In this document: positions 44,453-53,403 of the stretch, in pieces
How the letters are laid out: every line of letters starts with the position of its first letter
Position numbering within the stretch: position 1 is the stretch's first letter
Assembly: GCF_963668385.1 (NCBI RefSeq)
Contig: NZ_OY764327.1
Location: 1,922,001-1,986,000, forward strand
Source: an uncultured Carboxylicivirga sp.
Lineage (GTDB): Bacteria; Bacteroidota; Bacteroidia; Bacteroidales; Marinilabiliaceae
Direction: 5' to 3'
DNA length: 64,000 bases
Made by a program: the position numbers and the translations under genes
The notes under the pieces: generated by a model
The model's input: only the letters and a program-made list of their open reading frames with translations
Databases searched by the model: none
What the model was told of the DNA's origin: nothing

Positions 44453-46141
44453 ATGTCAGACGATAAAAAAATCATATTTAGTATGGTGGGGGTGAGTAAA
44501 ACTTTTCCCCCGCAAAAAAAAGTATTAAACAATATTTACCTCTCATTTTTCTATGGTGCCAAAATAGGTATCATAGGATTAAATGGTTCGGGTAAGTCTA
44601 CGCTGCTTAAAATTATTGCAGGGGTAGATCCAAATTACGAAGGAGAAGTTGTTTTCTCACCGGGTTATTCTGTTGGTTATTTAGAGCAAGAACCTAAGCT
44701 TGATGAAAATAAAACTGTTAAGGAAGTTGTTCAGGAAGGCGTACAGGAGATTGTGGATGTATTAAAAGCATATGAAGCCGTTAATGAGCGATTTGCCGAT
44801 CCTGAAGTTTTGGAAGATCCTGATAAGATGCAAGCATTAATGGACGAACAAGCTTCGTTACAGGAGAAGATTGATCAATACGATGCATGGAACCTGGATA
44901 GCAAGCTGGATAGAGCTATGGATGCTCTTCGTTGCCCTCCAGAGGATCAGAAAATTGGAGTTCTTTCAGGAGGAGAAAGACGTAGGGTGGCTTTATGCCG
45001 ATTGTTGCTACAAGAGCCTGATATTCTTTTGTTAGATGAACCTACCAACCACTTGGATGCTGAGTCCGTTCAATGGTTAGAACAACACCTTCAACAATAT
45101 AAAGGAACGGTTATTGGGATTACTCACGACCGCTATTTCCTTGATAACGTAGCTGGTTGGATTTTGGAACTGGACAGAGGAGAAGGAATTCCATGGCAGG
45201 GTAACTATTCTTCGTGGCTCGATCAGAAAACCAAACGATTGGCTAATGAAGAAAAGCAAGCATCAAAGCGTAGAAAAACATTAGAACGCGAGTTGGAATG
45301 GGTTAGAATGACACCTAAAGCTAGGCAGGCAAAGAGTAAAGCTCGTTTAGGTGCCTATGATAGTTTGTTGAAAGAAGATGTAAAAGAGAAAGAGCAAAAA
45401 CTGGAAATATTCATTCCCAATGGGCCGCGTTTGGGTGATAAAGTAATTAATGCCCAGGGAGTAGCAAAGGGTTTTGATGATCGTTTATTATTCGAAAATC
45501 TTGACTTTGTCTTACCTAAAAATGGCATCGTAGGTGTAATAGGACCTAATGGTGCAGGTAAAACAACTTTATTCCGATTAATTATGGGATTGGAAACTCC
45601 CGATGCCGGAACTTTTGAAGTTGGTGAAACGGTTAAAACCAGTTATGTCGATCAATCGCATCACGACATTGTTCCTGGTAAAACTGTATATGAAGTCATT
45701 TCTCAAGGTCAGGAAACCATTAAAATGGGCGGAAAGGAATTAAATGCACGTGCTTATTTGTCGCGTTTTAATTTTGCGGGTACCGATCAACAAAAGAAAT
45801 GTGAAGTATTATCAGGTGGAGAAAGAAATAGACTACACCTGGCAATGGCTCTAAAGGAAGAAGGTAACGTTTTATTACTCGATGAGCCAACTAACGATAT
45901 TGATGTAAACACATTGCGTGCTTTAGAAGAAGGTTTAGAAGACTTTGCCGGCTGTGCTGTGGTAATTTCGCACGACCGCTGGTTTTTGGATAGAATTGCA
46001 ACGCACATTCTGGCTTTTGAAGGCGATTCAAAAATTTATTTCTTCGAAGGATCGTATAGTGATTATGAAGAAAATAAAAAGCGACGGTTAGGAGATTTAA
46101 CTCCTCATAGGATTAAATACAAACCGTTGATAAAAAACTAA
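44453..46141 (+). CDS. ettA: Energy-dependent translational throttle protein EttA (ABC-F)
   Basis: The ABC-F ATPase gates translation at the ribosomal E site. The 562 residues contain two ABC cassettes. The first has LNGSGKST and LSGGERRRVALCR with DEPTNHLD, and the second has PNGAGKTT and LSGGERNRLHLAM with DEPTNDID. An arm segment and linker lie between them, and the GIPWQGNYSSWL motif is typical of EttA rather than Uup. Length and the C-terminal GDLTPHRIKYKPL match. The 3' end overlaps the convergent cyclase gene by 4 nt. Confidence 0.95.
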   Translation: MSDDKKIIFSMVGVSKTFPPQKKVLNNIYLSFFYGAKIGIIGLNGSGKSTLLKIIAGVDPNYEGEVVFSPGYSVGYLEQEPKLDENKTVKEVVQEGVQEIVDVLKAYEAVNERFADPEVLEDPDKMQALMDEQASLQEKIDQYDAWNLDSKLDRAMDALRCPPEDQKIGVLSGGERRRVALCRLLLQEPDILLLDEPTNHLDAESVQWLEQHLQQYKGTVIGITHDRYFLDNVAGWILELDRGEGIPWQGNYSSWLDQKTKRLANEEKQASKRRKTLERELEWVRMTPKARQAKSKARLGAYDSLLKEDVKEKEQKLEIFIPNGPRLGDKVINAQGVAKGFDDRLLFENLDFVLPKNGIVGVIGPNGAGKTTLFRLIMGLETPDAGTFEVGETVKTSYVDQSHHDIVPGKTVYEVISQGQETIKMGGKELNARAYLSRFNFAGTDQQKKCEVLSGGERNRLHLAMALKEEGNVLLLDEPTNDIDVNTLRALEEGLEDFAGCAVVISHDRWFLDRIATHILAFEGDSKIYFFEGSYSDYEENKKRRLGDLTPHRIKYKPLIKN

Positions 46142-47256
46142 TTCATTAAAAATAGGGGGTTGCTTTGTATAGCGGCCCCTTTTTGTTTGTTTTCGGCATC
46201 GTGATTTAAAGCACGATGAATGTAATACATTGGTGTTGTTCCAGCTCCTTTTACTTTACGTGCTGTTCGTGTTACAATGTGATAATAATCTTTTACCTTG
46301 TCGTAGATATCATGCGAAATATTAATTTGCATTGGTTCGCACATATCCTGCATGCGTGCAGCCATATTAACGGTTTCGCCAAAAATATCAAACGATAAAT
46401 TGGTAGTAGTTACTGAGCTGCAAATCACGTCGCCGCAGTATAGGCCAATTTTAATTTCCCATTGAATAGTATTGGTTTTATTACGTGCCATAATGGCTTC
46501 TCTGATTTTTATGGCTGTTTTAACGGCATGTAATTGTACATTTTCCTGTTTATGAAACATTCCGCAAACAGCCATATAGGCATCTCCAATGGTTTTAATG
46601 CGTGTACATTGTTGGGTATCTATTATTTTATCAAATTCTTTAAATGTATCCTGAAGTTCGCGAAGTAAGGTACCGTGCGACATTTTTCCAGATTTAGAAG
46701 TAAAATCTACCATGTCAACAAACATTACCACTGTATTTGTATATCTTCTGGGAGGAATGGAACCATACAACTTTATCTGATTTAGAATAGGTTCGGGTAA
46801 TATTGATCGTAATATAGTATCGTTTTTATGGTTAGACAAAACCAGTTGATTTCGCTGTTCTTTTAAATCTTTTATCTGTGCAGAAAAGTTAAGAGCTGAT
46901 TGAATACGTGCTAGTAATTCAGTTTCTTCAATTGGTTTTTTTACATAGTACAAAGCACCTGCTTCAAAAGCCTGTTTTATATGATTTTGTGAACTTGATG
47001 CCGATAGCATTATAATAGGAATGTCGGTGGTTAGCTCATTTCCTTTTAATTTTTTAACAGCCTCAAGTCCATCCATTATAGGCATTTCCCAATCCATTAG
47101 AATTAGATCAGGGAGATGACGAACAGCAAGCTTACAAGCATCTCTACCATTCGTGGCGGATAATATTTCTTTATCCTTATGGTTGCTTCTAATTATCTCA
47201 CTAAATAAAGTGATTAAAGCAGCCGAATCATCTACTATTAAAATCGTTTTAGCCAT
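46138..47256 (-). CDS. Receiver domain-class III adenylate cyclase fusion
   Basis: The 372-residue cytoplasmic protein has a response-regulator domain (residues 1-122, D55 in LMDWEMPIMDG) and a helical linker. A class III cyclase domain (about 170-350) follows. Metal ligands D181 (MFVDMVDFTS) and D225 (GDAYMAVCG) are present, with ATP-specifying K221 (RIKTIGD) and D290 (FDIFGETVN). Transition-state N297 and R301 (NMAARM) are also there. It should make cAMP when phosphorylated (inference). There is no cognate kinase next to it. It overlaps ettA by 4 nt, tail to tail. Confidence 0.9.
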   Translation of the reverse strand: MAKTILIVDDSAALITLFSEIIRSNHKDKEILSATNGRDACKLAVRHLPDLILMDWEMPIMDGLEAVKKLKGNELTTDIPIIMLSASSSQNHIKQAFEAGALYYVKKPIEETELLARIQSALNFSAQIKDLKEQRNQLVLSNHKNDTILRSILPEPILNQIKLYGSIPPRRYTNTVVMFVDMVDFTSKSGKMSHGTLLRELQDTFKEFDKIIDTQQCTRIKTIGDAYMAVCGMFHKQENVQLHAVKTAIKIREAIMARNKTNTIQWEIKIGLYCGDVICSSVTTTNLSFDIFGETVNMAARMQDMCEPMQINISHDIYDKVKDYYHIVTRTARKVKGAGTTPMYYIHRALNHDAENKQKGAAIQSNPLFLMN

Positions 47257-47394
47257 CTAAAAAAATGTAACTGTTGCGTGTTGTGAGTGTACGTCTAAAT
47301 AACAATTTTATTTACTAATCTTATATATAAGTTGGTTTTGTTTTGATGAAGCTTTATATTTTTAAGATATATTATTTAACCCAATGACTAACGT

Positions 47395-47859
47395 ATGATA
47401 ATTAATGACGAATTATTAGATGGAATTATTGAGCAATCCAGGTATAATAGTAGGCGTAGAAAAAACTACAATTTTCATGAAGTAATGGACGATCCGTTGC
47501 AAAGAATGATCAATGTTTTACAACCTGATAGCTACGTACAGCCGCATAAACATGAAGATCCGGATAAAAGAGAGGCATTTATCATTTTAAAAGGCCGTTT
47601 GTTGGTAGTTATTTTTGATGATGAGGGAAAGATAACGGATTCGGCAATATTGGATAATTCGAAAGGTAGTTATGGTTACGATATTAATCCGGGTATATTT
47701 CATTCTATTATCGCATTGGAACCCGATACGGTTGTATATGAAGTAAAGGATGGTCCGTACAATCCAATGGATGATAAAAATTTTGCTGCGTGGGCTCCCA
47801 AAGAAGGTGATGAAAATGCACTTTTTTATAATGAAAAACTGAAAAAGTTACTTTTATAA
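47395..47859 (+). CDS. WbuC family cupin fold protein
   Basis: The 154-residue cupin belongs to the WbuC family, found near polysaccharide loci in many bacteria. Family features are MIINDELLDGIIEQSRYNSRRRKNYNFH, then the metal-binding motif PHKHEDPDKREAFIILKG, and the ending FAAWAPKEGDE. A metal site with two His and one Glu is plausible. No polysaccharide cluster adjoins it here, and its activity is not known. It is monocistronic with a strong tandem terminator. Confidence 0.85.
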   Translation: MIINDELLDGIIEQSRYNSRRRKNYNFHEVMDDPLQRMINVLQPDSYVQPHKHEDPDKREAFIILKGRLLVVIFDDEGKITDSAILDNSKGSYGYDINPGIFHSIIALEPDTVVYEVKDGPYNPMDDKNFAAWAPKEGDENALFYNEKLKKLLL

Positions 47860-47892
47860 AATACCTGATTTTATTGATAGGGCAGCAATGAA

Positions 47893-47980
47893 AAAAAACG
47901 TGCTTACGTTTTGGTTAAAACATAAGCACGTTTTTTAATTTCATAGTTACGTTTTTTTAAAACGTAAGCATGTTTTTTTC
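47893..47980 (+). terminator. Tandem terminator/alternative hairpins after the WbuC gene
   Basis: Stem 1 runs AAAACGTGCTTA (47895-47906) with TAAGCACGTTTT (47923-47934), plus a GTTTT/AAAAC inner helix. Stem 2 is TTACGTTTT (47947-47955) with AAAACGTAA (47959-47967). The third arm (47959-47979) can also pair with the first arm, with only one G-U wobble, so the two folds exclude each other. T tracts follow both. Confidence 0.75.
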
Positions 47981-47996
47981 GAAGCTTCAGTATGTT

Positions 47997-48173
47997 TTAT
48001 TTAGGTTCCCAAAAACAGCGTTTAGGCGATACAATTTTTTCTTCAGCTTTAAGTGTTTTCATTGCTTTTTCTACCTCTTTTTTTTCCAATCCGCTAAGCT
48101 CAGCAATTTCACCGGCTCTTAAAGGTTTAGCTGCTTCTTTCATTGCGTTTAGCACTTTGTCTGTTGTTTCCAT
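47997..48173 (-). CDS. Small winged-helix (MarR-like) regulator, 58 residues
   Basis: This short gene encodes [20 protein letters not shown] followed by [18 protein letters not shown] and [13 protein letters not shown]. The pattern (helix, [11 protein letters not shown] turn-helix, basic wing, SPKRC) is a minimal winged helix of a kind common in Bacteroidota and often annotated MarR/IclR-like. It is complete, with an ATG at 48173 and a TAA. It is convergent with the WbuC gene and divergent from hisS. Targets are unknown. In this 478 nt interval it is the only coding feature. Confidence 0.75.
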   Translation of the reverse strand: METTDKVLNAMKEAAKPLRAGEIAELSGLEKKEVEKAMKTLKAEEKIVSPKRCFWEPK

Positions 48174-48293
48174 AATAAAGTAAAATTGAGTTTAGCCGAA
48201 AGATAAACAAACTCAAGTAAAGGCTTAACTATTTATTTTTCGAAAATCAGAACAGATCTATGTTTCTTCTTTTTTCGATTACAGAAGCTTTAG

Positions 48294-48301
48294 TATCTTT
48301 G
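48294..48301 (+). promoter_or_regulatory. -7 box for hisS
   Basis: TATCTTTG followed by CAG matches TAnnTTTG, 36 nt before the hisS ATG. No TTTG found at the -33 distance. Confidence 0.5.
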
Positions 48302-48337
48302 CAGCTCAAATAATTACGATAATAACGAAACAATAAT

Positions 48338-49702
48338 ATGGCTCAGAAACCAAGTATACCTAAAGGTACCAGGGATTTTTCGCCTGTGGAGATGGTGAAA
48401 CGTAACTACATTTTCGATACGGTAAAATCAGTTTTTCAAAAATATGGTTACTTGCCCATTGAAACGCCGGCAATGGAAAACCTATCTACTTTGTTAGGTA
48501 AATATGGTGAAGAAGGAGATAAGTTGCTTTTTAAAATTTTAAATTCGGGCGATTATCTTAAAAAGGCAGATGCTGGATTACTGGCCGAGAAAGCATCGAA
48601 CAAAGTGATTACTCAGTTGAGTGAAAAAGGACTTCGTTATGATCTAACAGTTCCTTTTGCTCGTTTTGTTGTGCAACACCAGAGCGAAATCACATTCCCT
48701 TTTAAGCGTTACCAGATTCAACCGGTTTGGAGAGCCGATCGTCCTCAAAAAGGCCGTTATCGCGAGTTTTTCCAATGTGATGTGGATGTGGTTGGAAGCA
48801 ACTCTCTGCTGAACGAAGTGGAGTTGATCCAGATTGTTGATGAGGTTTATCAACTTTTAAACATCAATGTGGTGTTAAAACTGAATAACCGTAAAGTTTT
48901 ATCTGGAATTGCTGAAATCATCAATGCCTCAGATAAAATTGTTGATATCACTGTTGCTATCGATAAGCTGGATAAAATCGGTTTAGAGAAGGTGAATGAA
49001 GAGTTGGCTTCGAAAGGATTATCTGAGGAAGCGATCCAAACAATACAGCCTATCATCATGTTGAGTGGAAGCAACAGAGAAAAGGTTGTAAAGCTTCGTG
49101 AGGTATTAGCTGCTTCAGAAGTTGGCCTGAAAGGTGTTGACGAGTTGGAAGTGGTGTTGAATTATCTCGATACTTTAAATCTTGATTTGGAAGTGGAGCT
49201 GGATCTTACTTTGGCGCGTGGTTTGAATTATTATACAGGTGCCATTTTTGAGGTAAAAGCGAAAGATGTAGCAATCGGAAGTATTACTGGTGGTGGTCGT
49301 TACGACGATTTAACAGGTATCTTTGGTTTGAAAGATGTTTCGGGTGTGGGTATTTCATTTGGTGCCGATCGTATTTACGATGTAATGAACCAACTGGAGT
49401 TATTTCCTAAAGCCGACGGAGCAAAAACACGTGCGATGTTTGTGAATTTTGGTGGCGAAGATGAATTGTATGCATTGGCTATTCTTACCCAAATTCGTAA
49501 AGCAGGTATCAACGCTGAGTTATTTCCCGATGATGCCAAAATGAAAAAACAGATGAACTATGCCAATAAAAAAGAGATTCCTTTTGTAGTGCTTACAGGC
49601 GAGGAAGAAAGAAAAGAAGGCGTAGTTACATTGAAAAACATGGAAACTGGCGAACAAAGCAAGTTAGGAGTTGACGAATTGATAAAAGTCATCAGCATCT
49701 AA
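48338..49702 (+). CDS. hisS: Histidyl-tRNA synthetase
   Basis: HisRS charges tRNA-His. The 454-residue class II synthetase starts [16 protein letters not shown]. Motif 2 is in [19 protein letters not shown], the HisA signature is [14 protein letters not shown], motif 3 is [11 protein letters not shown], and a C-terminal anticodon-binding domain completes it (from about residue 360). Length is normal. It is monocistronic with a promoter and terminator. Confidence 0.96.
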   Translation: MAQKPSIPKGTRDFSPVEMVKRNYIFDTVKSVFQKYGYLPIETPAMENLSTLLGKYGEEGDKLLFKILNSGDYLKKADAGLLAEKASNKVITQLSEKGLRYDLTVPFARFVVQHQSEITFPFKRYQIQPVWRADRPQKGRYREFFQCDVDVVGSNSLLNEVELIQIVDEVYQLLNINVVLKLNNRKVLSGIAEIINASDKIVDITVAIDKLDKIGLEKVNEELASKGLSEEAIQTIQPIIMLSGSNREKVVKLREVLAASEVGLKGVDELEVVLNYLDTLNLDLEVELDLTLARGLNYYTGAIFEVKAKDVAIGSITGGGRYDDLTGIFGLKDVSGVGISFGADRIYDVMNQLELFPKADGAKTRAMFVNFGGEDELYALAILTQIRKAGINAELFPDDAKMKKQMNYANKKEIPFVVLTGEEERKEGVVTLKNMETGEQSKLGVDELIKVISI

Positions 49703-49722
49703 AAACGAAATTACATACTTTT

Positions 49723-49758
49723 GCGGATAAGGTATTTATTTACTTTATCCGCTTTTTT
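49723..49758 (+). terminator. Terminator after hisS
   Basis: GCGGATAA (49723-49730) pairs with TTATCCGC (49745-49752), then six T. Confidence 0.88.
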
Positions 49759-49933
49759 ATGGGTAGAATATTAAAAAACAATAACCTCGTAATAAACTCA
49801 TTTGGTGGCGATATTCGTTGTCCATGATGTGGGTACTTCTTAAATTGCTTTTTTGAAAAGTTATAGAAGTACATTGATAAACCAAAATTCGAATCTATCC
49901 ATTATTAAATAATATTGTATTGCAATTTCACTT

Positions 49934-51448
49934 ATGAATAAAATATATCACATTTCTCCCAAACCTTTATCTTTCGAAATTATCGAAACGATTCTTTCTG
50001 AAGGATATCACCTTAAATTGTCTGATGAATCGGTTGACTTGATTCAGGCTTGTAAAAAATATCTCGACGATAAAATAGCCAAAGAAGATGGACCTGTTTA
50101 TGGGATCAATACCGGTTTTGGTGCTTTACATAGCATCTCAATTTCGAAAGACGATTTGAGTCGTTTGCAAGAGAATCTGGTGAAGAGCCATGCCTGTGGT
50201 ATTGGACGTGAAGTGCCACGCGATGTGGTTAAGCTGATGCTAATGCTGAAAATCCATGCTTTAAGTTTAGGCAAATCAGGTGTTCAGTTAGCTACGGTTA
50301 ATCGTTTAATCGATTTTTTTAATAATGGTATTTATCCAATTGTTTTTGAACAAGGATCATTGGGTGCATCTGGTGATTTAGCTCCTTTGGCTCACCTGTT
50401 TTTGCCATTGATAGGCGAAGGAGATGTGCATTTTAACGGTGAAACACGTCCGGCCATTGATGTATTGAACGAAAAAGGATGGGAGCCAATCAAATTAGGA
50501 GCAAAAGAAGGTTTAGCTCTGCTGAACGGAACACAGTTTATGAGTTCGCATGCTGTGTATACCTTGTTAAAAGCTTTCCGCTTATCGAAGTATGCCGATA
50601 TTATTGCAGCTTTATCATTGGACGCTTTTGACGGTCGTATCGAACCTTATTTCCCGCAATTGCATACCATTCGTCCGCATAAAGGGCAGATTGAAACAGC
50701 CCGAAACATTAAAGCAATTTTGGAAGGAAGTGAATTGATTACACGTGATAAAAAACATGTTCAGGATCCATATTCTTTCCGATGTGTTCCTCAGGTGCAT
50801 GGAGCTATTAAAGATGCGATCAACTACGTAGCAGGAGTGGTGCTAACTGAAATAAATTCAGTAACTGATAATCCTATCGTGTTCCCCGATGATGATATGA
50901 TTATTTCGGGTGGAAACTTCCATGGTGAACCTTTGGCTTTGGCTATGGATTTCTTAGGAATTGCCATGAGCGAAATCGGAAGTATCTCAGAGCGTCGTAC
51001 CTATCGTTTAATTTCAGGTGAGCGTGGTTTACCTGAGTTTTTGGTTGCTAATCCGGGTTTGAACAGCGGTTTTATGATTCCTCAATATTCGGCAGCGTCT
51101 ATTGTTAGTTTGAATAAGCAGATGGCAACACCATCGTCGGTAGATAGTATTCCATCGTCTAATGAGCAGGAAGATCATGTGAGTATGGGAGGAAATGCTT
51201 CAACCAAAGCATTAAAAATTGCTGATAATGTGGAACGTGTTTTGGCCATTGAGTTATTCAATGCATCACAAGCAATGGAATTCCGTCGCCCGGCAAAAAC
51301 ATCAGAATATTTGGAGAGCTTTTTAGCTCAGTATCGTAATTACGTAACTTTTGTTGAAGAAGACAAAATCATGTACAAAGAGATTCAAAAAAGTGTTGAT
51401 TTTCTTCAAAATGGCCGATTTGATGAGTTTCATTCAACGGAGAAATAA
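49934..51448 (+). CDS. hutH: Histidine ammonia-lyase
   Basis: HutH deaminates histidine to urocanate. The 504-residue protein has the MIO prosthetic-group triad A145-S146-G147 in GSLGASGDLAPLAHL, plus Tyr56 in VYGINTGFG. SVTDNPIVFPDDD and AASIVSLNKQMATPSSVDSI are also present. Length is normal. hutU, hutI and hutG are not adjacent, so either the pathway is scattered or this is an isolated lyase. The arginase-fold gene at 26545 is not a credible hutG partner. It has its own terminator. Confidence 0.93.
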   Translation: MNKIYHISPKPLSFEIIETILSEGYHLKLSDESVDLIQACKKYLDDKIAKEDGPVYGINTGFGALHSISISKDDLSRLQENLVKSHACGIGREVPRDVVKLMLMLKIHALSLGKSGVQLATVNRLIDFFNNGIYPIVFEQGSLGASGDLAPLAHLFLPLIGEGDVHFNGETRPAIDVLNEKGWEPIKLGAKEGLALLNGTQFMSSHAVYTLLKAFRLSKYADIIAALSLDAFDGRIEPYFPQLHTIRPHKGQIETARNIKAILEGSELITRDKKHVQDPYSFRCVPQVHGAIKDAINYVAGVVLTEINSVTDNPIVFPDDDMIISGGNFHGEPLALAMDFLGIAMSEIGSISERRTYRLISGERGLPEFLVANPGLNSGFMIPQYSAASIVSLNKQMATPSSVDSIPSSNEQEDHVSMGGNASTKALKIADNVERVLAIELFNASQAMEFRRPAKTSEYLESFLAQYRNYVTFVEEDKIMYKEIQKSVDFLQNGRFDEFHSTEK

Positions 51449-51472
51449 TTAAGAAATTATCCCAATAATAGT

Positions 51473-51507
51473 AAGGAATGTTCATAATATTGGGCATTCC
51501 TTTTTTA
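51473..51507 (+). terminator. Terminator after hutH
   Basis: AAGGAATG (51473-51480) pairs with CATTCCTT (51495-51502), then T. Confidence 0.85.
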
Positions 51508-51547
51508 TTTTGATCCACTTTGGTTTTTTCCGTAATGAAAATTGCAG

Positions 51548-51555
51548 TACTTTTG
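51548..51555 (+). promoter_or_regulatory. -7 box for ychF
   Basis: TACTTTTG followed by CGG matches TAnnTTTG, 32 nt before the ATG. A TTTG lies at 51519-51522, but the spacing of 25 nt is longer than usual. Confidence 0.5.
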
Positions 51556-51587
51556 CGGCTGAATTTTAGCAAAGTAAATATCATCAT

Positions 51588-52688
51588 ATGGCATTACAGT
51601 GTGGAATTGTTGGTTTACCAAATGTGGGAAAATCAACCTTGTTTAATTGCTTATCAAATGCAAAAGCCCAGTCGGCAAACTTTCCGTTTTGTACAATCGA
51701 ACCGAATGTGGGTGTAATTACCGTTCCTGACGAACGATTAGTGAAGTTGGAAGAGTTGGTGAAGCCTCAGCGTGTTCAACCAACAACGGTTGAGATTGTA
51801 GATATCGCTGGTTTGGTAAAAGGTGCCAGTAAAGGTGAGGGTTTAGGAAATAAATTCTTAGCCAATATTCGCGAAACGGATGCAATTATTCATGTACTAC
51901 GTTGTTTTGATGATGATAATGTTACCCACGTTGATGGTTCTGTGGATCCTGTTCGTGATAAGGAGATTATCGATTTGGAGCTTCAGTTTAAAGATTTGGA
52001 AACGGTAGAAGCCCGTTTGCAAAAAACAGAAAAAGCAGCCAAAAACTCAAAAGATCAGGATGCTAAAAAATTGGTTGAGGTTTTATATCGCTATAAAGAA
52101 GCATTTGAAAACGGTAAATCTGCTCGTACAGTTGAGCTAAACGAGCAAGAAGAAAGAGTTTGTAAAGATCTTTACTTGTTGACCAACAAACCGGTTATGT
52201 ATGTTTGTAATGTAGATGAAGATTCCGTAACAACAGGTAATAAGCATGTTGAAGCAGTGCGCGAAGCCGTTAAAGATGAAAATGCCGAAATATTGATGAT
52301 TGCTGCAAAAACTGAATCTGAAATTGCAGAGTTAGAGACATACGAAGAGCGTCAGGAGTTTTTAGAAGATTTAGGGCTAAAAGAATCGGGTGTTGCTAAA
52401 TTGATTCGTTCGGCTTATAGTTTGTTACAACTTCAAACTTATTTTACAGCTGGTGTTAAGGAAGTTAGAGCATGGACTTTCCATAAAGGATATGTCGCTC
52501 CTCAGGCAGCAGGTGTTATTCACTCCGACTTCGAAAAAGGATTTATTCGTGCCGAGGTTATTAAATACGATGATTTTGTTGCTTTAGGTTCAGAACAAGC
52601 CTGTAAAGAAAAAGGTAAAATGAGTATTGAAGGAAAAGAATATGTTGTGCAAGATGGTGATATTATGCACTTCCGTTTTAACGTATAA
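51588..52688 (+). CDS. ychF: YchF/OLA1 family redox-regulated ATPase
   Basis: The 366-residue Obg-related P-loop protein prefers ATP. G1 is GLPNVGKSTLFN and the switch region is DIAGLVKGASKGEGLGNKFL. The base-recognition motif in MYVCNVDED is the NxxE form that favours ATP. A coiled segment and a C-terminal TGS domain follow (AWTFHKGYVAPQAAGVIHSDFEKG). It is involved in translation and stress. Length is normal. A strong terminator follows. Confidence 0.96.
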   Translation: MALQCGIVGLPNVGKSTLFNCLSNAKAQSANFPFCTIEPNVGVITVPDERLVKLEELVKPQRVQPTTVEIVDIAGLVKGASKGEGLGNKFLANIRETDAIIHVLRCFDDDNVTHVDGSVDPVRDKEIIDLELQFKDLETVEARLQKTEKAAKNSKDQDAKKLVEVLYRYKEAFENGKSARTVELNEQEERVCKDLYLLTNKPVMYVCNVDEDSVTTGNKHVEAVREAVKDENAEILMIAAKTESEIAELETYEERQEFLEDLGLKESGVAKLIRSAYSLLQLQTYFTAGVKEVRAWTFHKGYVAPQAAGVIHSDFEKGFIRAEVIKYDDFVALGSEQACKEKGKMSIEGKEYVVQDGDIMHFRFNV

Positions 52689-52710
52689 TTCGCATAATCA
52701 TATATGTTTT

Positions 52711-52740
52711 AAAAGGTTCTAATTTATTAGAACCTTTTTT
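52711..52740 (+). terminator. Terminator after ychF
   Basis: AAAAGGTTCTAA, loop TTTA, TTAGAACCTTTTTT. Perfect 12 bp stem. Confidence 0.93.
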
Positions 52741-52863
52741 TATGCTACAAATTTTGTAAAAACAAATTGAAACCAGAAGCGGTTAAAAAATGTCAATCTA
52801 AAGTTAATAACTGTTAAAGTGCGTGTAATTTAGGAAAATGCCGAGTATGTTTGTAGGTAATTT

Positions 52864-53016
52864 ATGGATACTAAAGATTCGAAAAGAATGAAAAAGGAAA
52901 GTGATTTGACATTGAAATTGAAGCGGAAGATCTTCATTTATTCGATCGTAGAAGTGGTTTTAATTGCCGCACTACTAGGTTTTGTTATGTTTTTAATAAT
53001 GGTATTAATGAACTAA
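52864..53016 (+). CDS. Small single-pass membrane protein, 50 residues
   Basis: The short gene encodes a charged N-terminus (MDTKDSKRMKKESDLTLKLK, then RK). One hydrophobic helix follows (about residues 24-48, IFIYSIVEVVLIAALLGF, then VMFLIMVLMN). No database family is recalled. Support comes from its complete frame, its promoter-length distance from the ychF terminator, and its stop, which overlaps the convergent DUF3859 gene stop by 4 nt. It could be a small regulator of a membrane complex, but nothing in the sequence says which. Confidence 0.5.
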   Translation: MDTKDSKRMKKESDLTLKLKRKIFIYSIVEVVLIAALLGFVMFLIMVLMN

Positions 53017-53402
53017 TCCAAATATAGGGTTAACTTTTTTTCAGCAATCAGCTTTCCATCCAACCAAGTGTAGAGCCTCCATTCACCTGCTTTGTCTTCA
53101 AATGGCTCCCACACAGTATCACCAAGAAAAAATTCATACGTATTAGAATTGATATAATATTCACCCTTAAAAGGTGGCTCGGTTTGTCCTTTGTCATTTT
53201 TAAAGGGGGGATGATCAATTTTAAATACTATTTTTTTGCCTTTAGCCCCATTTATTTTGATTACATAGCCAAATTCGATATCATCTTTAATGGGGATTTG
53301 ATCGGTTATTTGCAATAGTTTAGGAAGGTCTTTCGATTGGCGTTCCCAACGATCGTATATTCCGTAACTGTATAATTCGTGTGTAATTTTCTTTTTTGCC
53401 AT
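53013..53402 (-). CDS. DUF3859 domain protein
   Basis: The 129-residue protein matches my recall of DUF3859, with SYGIYDRWERQSKDLPKLL, EFGYVIKINGAKGKK, PPFKGEYYINSNTYEFFLGD and WEPFEDKAGEWRLYTW. It is a beta-rich domain of unknown function without a signal peptide. It is the last gene of the leftward group bamA/tamA-like, tamB, TPR, DUF3859, only 1 nt after the TPR gene, so it is surely co-transcribed. It might be a cytoplasmic partner of the TPR protein (inference). Confidence 0.75.
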   Translation of the reverse strand: MAKKKITHELYSYGIYDRWERQSKDLPKLLQITDQIPIKDDIEFGYVIKINGAKGKKIVFKIDHPPFKNDKGQTEPPFKGEYYINSNTYEFFLGDTVWEPFEDKAGEWRLYTWLDGKLIAEKKLTLYLD

Positions 53403-53403
53403 T

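Noticed and set aside
47992-48183. 63-residue plus-strand frame in the WbuC-hisS gap
   Set aside because: It is antisense to the winged-helix gene, which has a recognisable fold; the plus-strand product is low-complexity Ser/Ala/Phe.
49758-49826. 22-residue frame (MGRILKNNNLVINSFGGDIR...) after the hisS terminator
   Set aside because: Too short and without a supporting start signal or homology.
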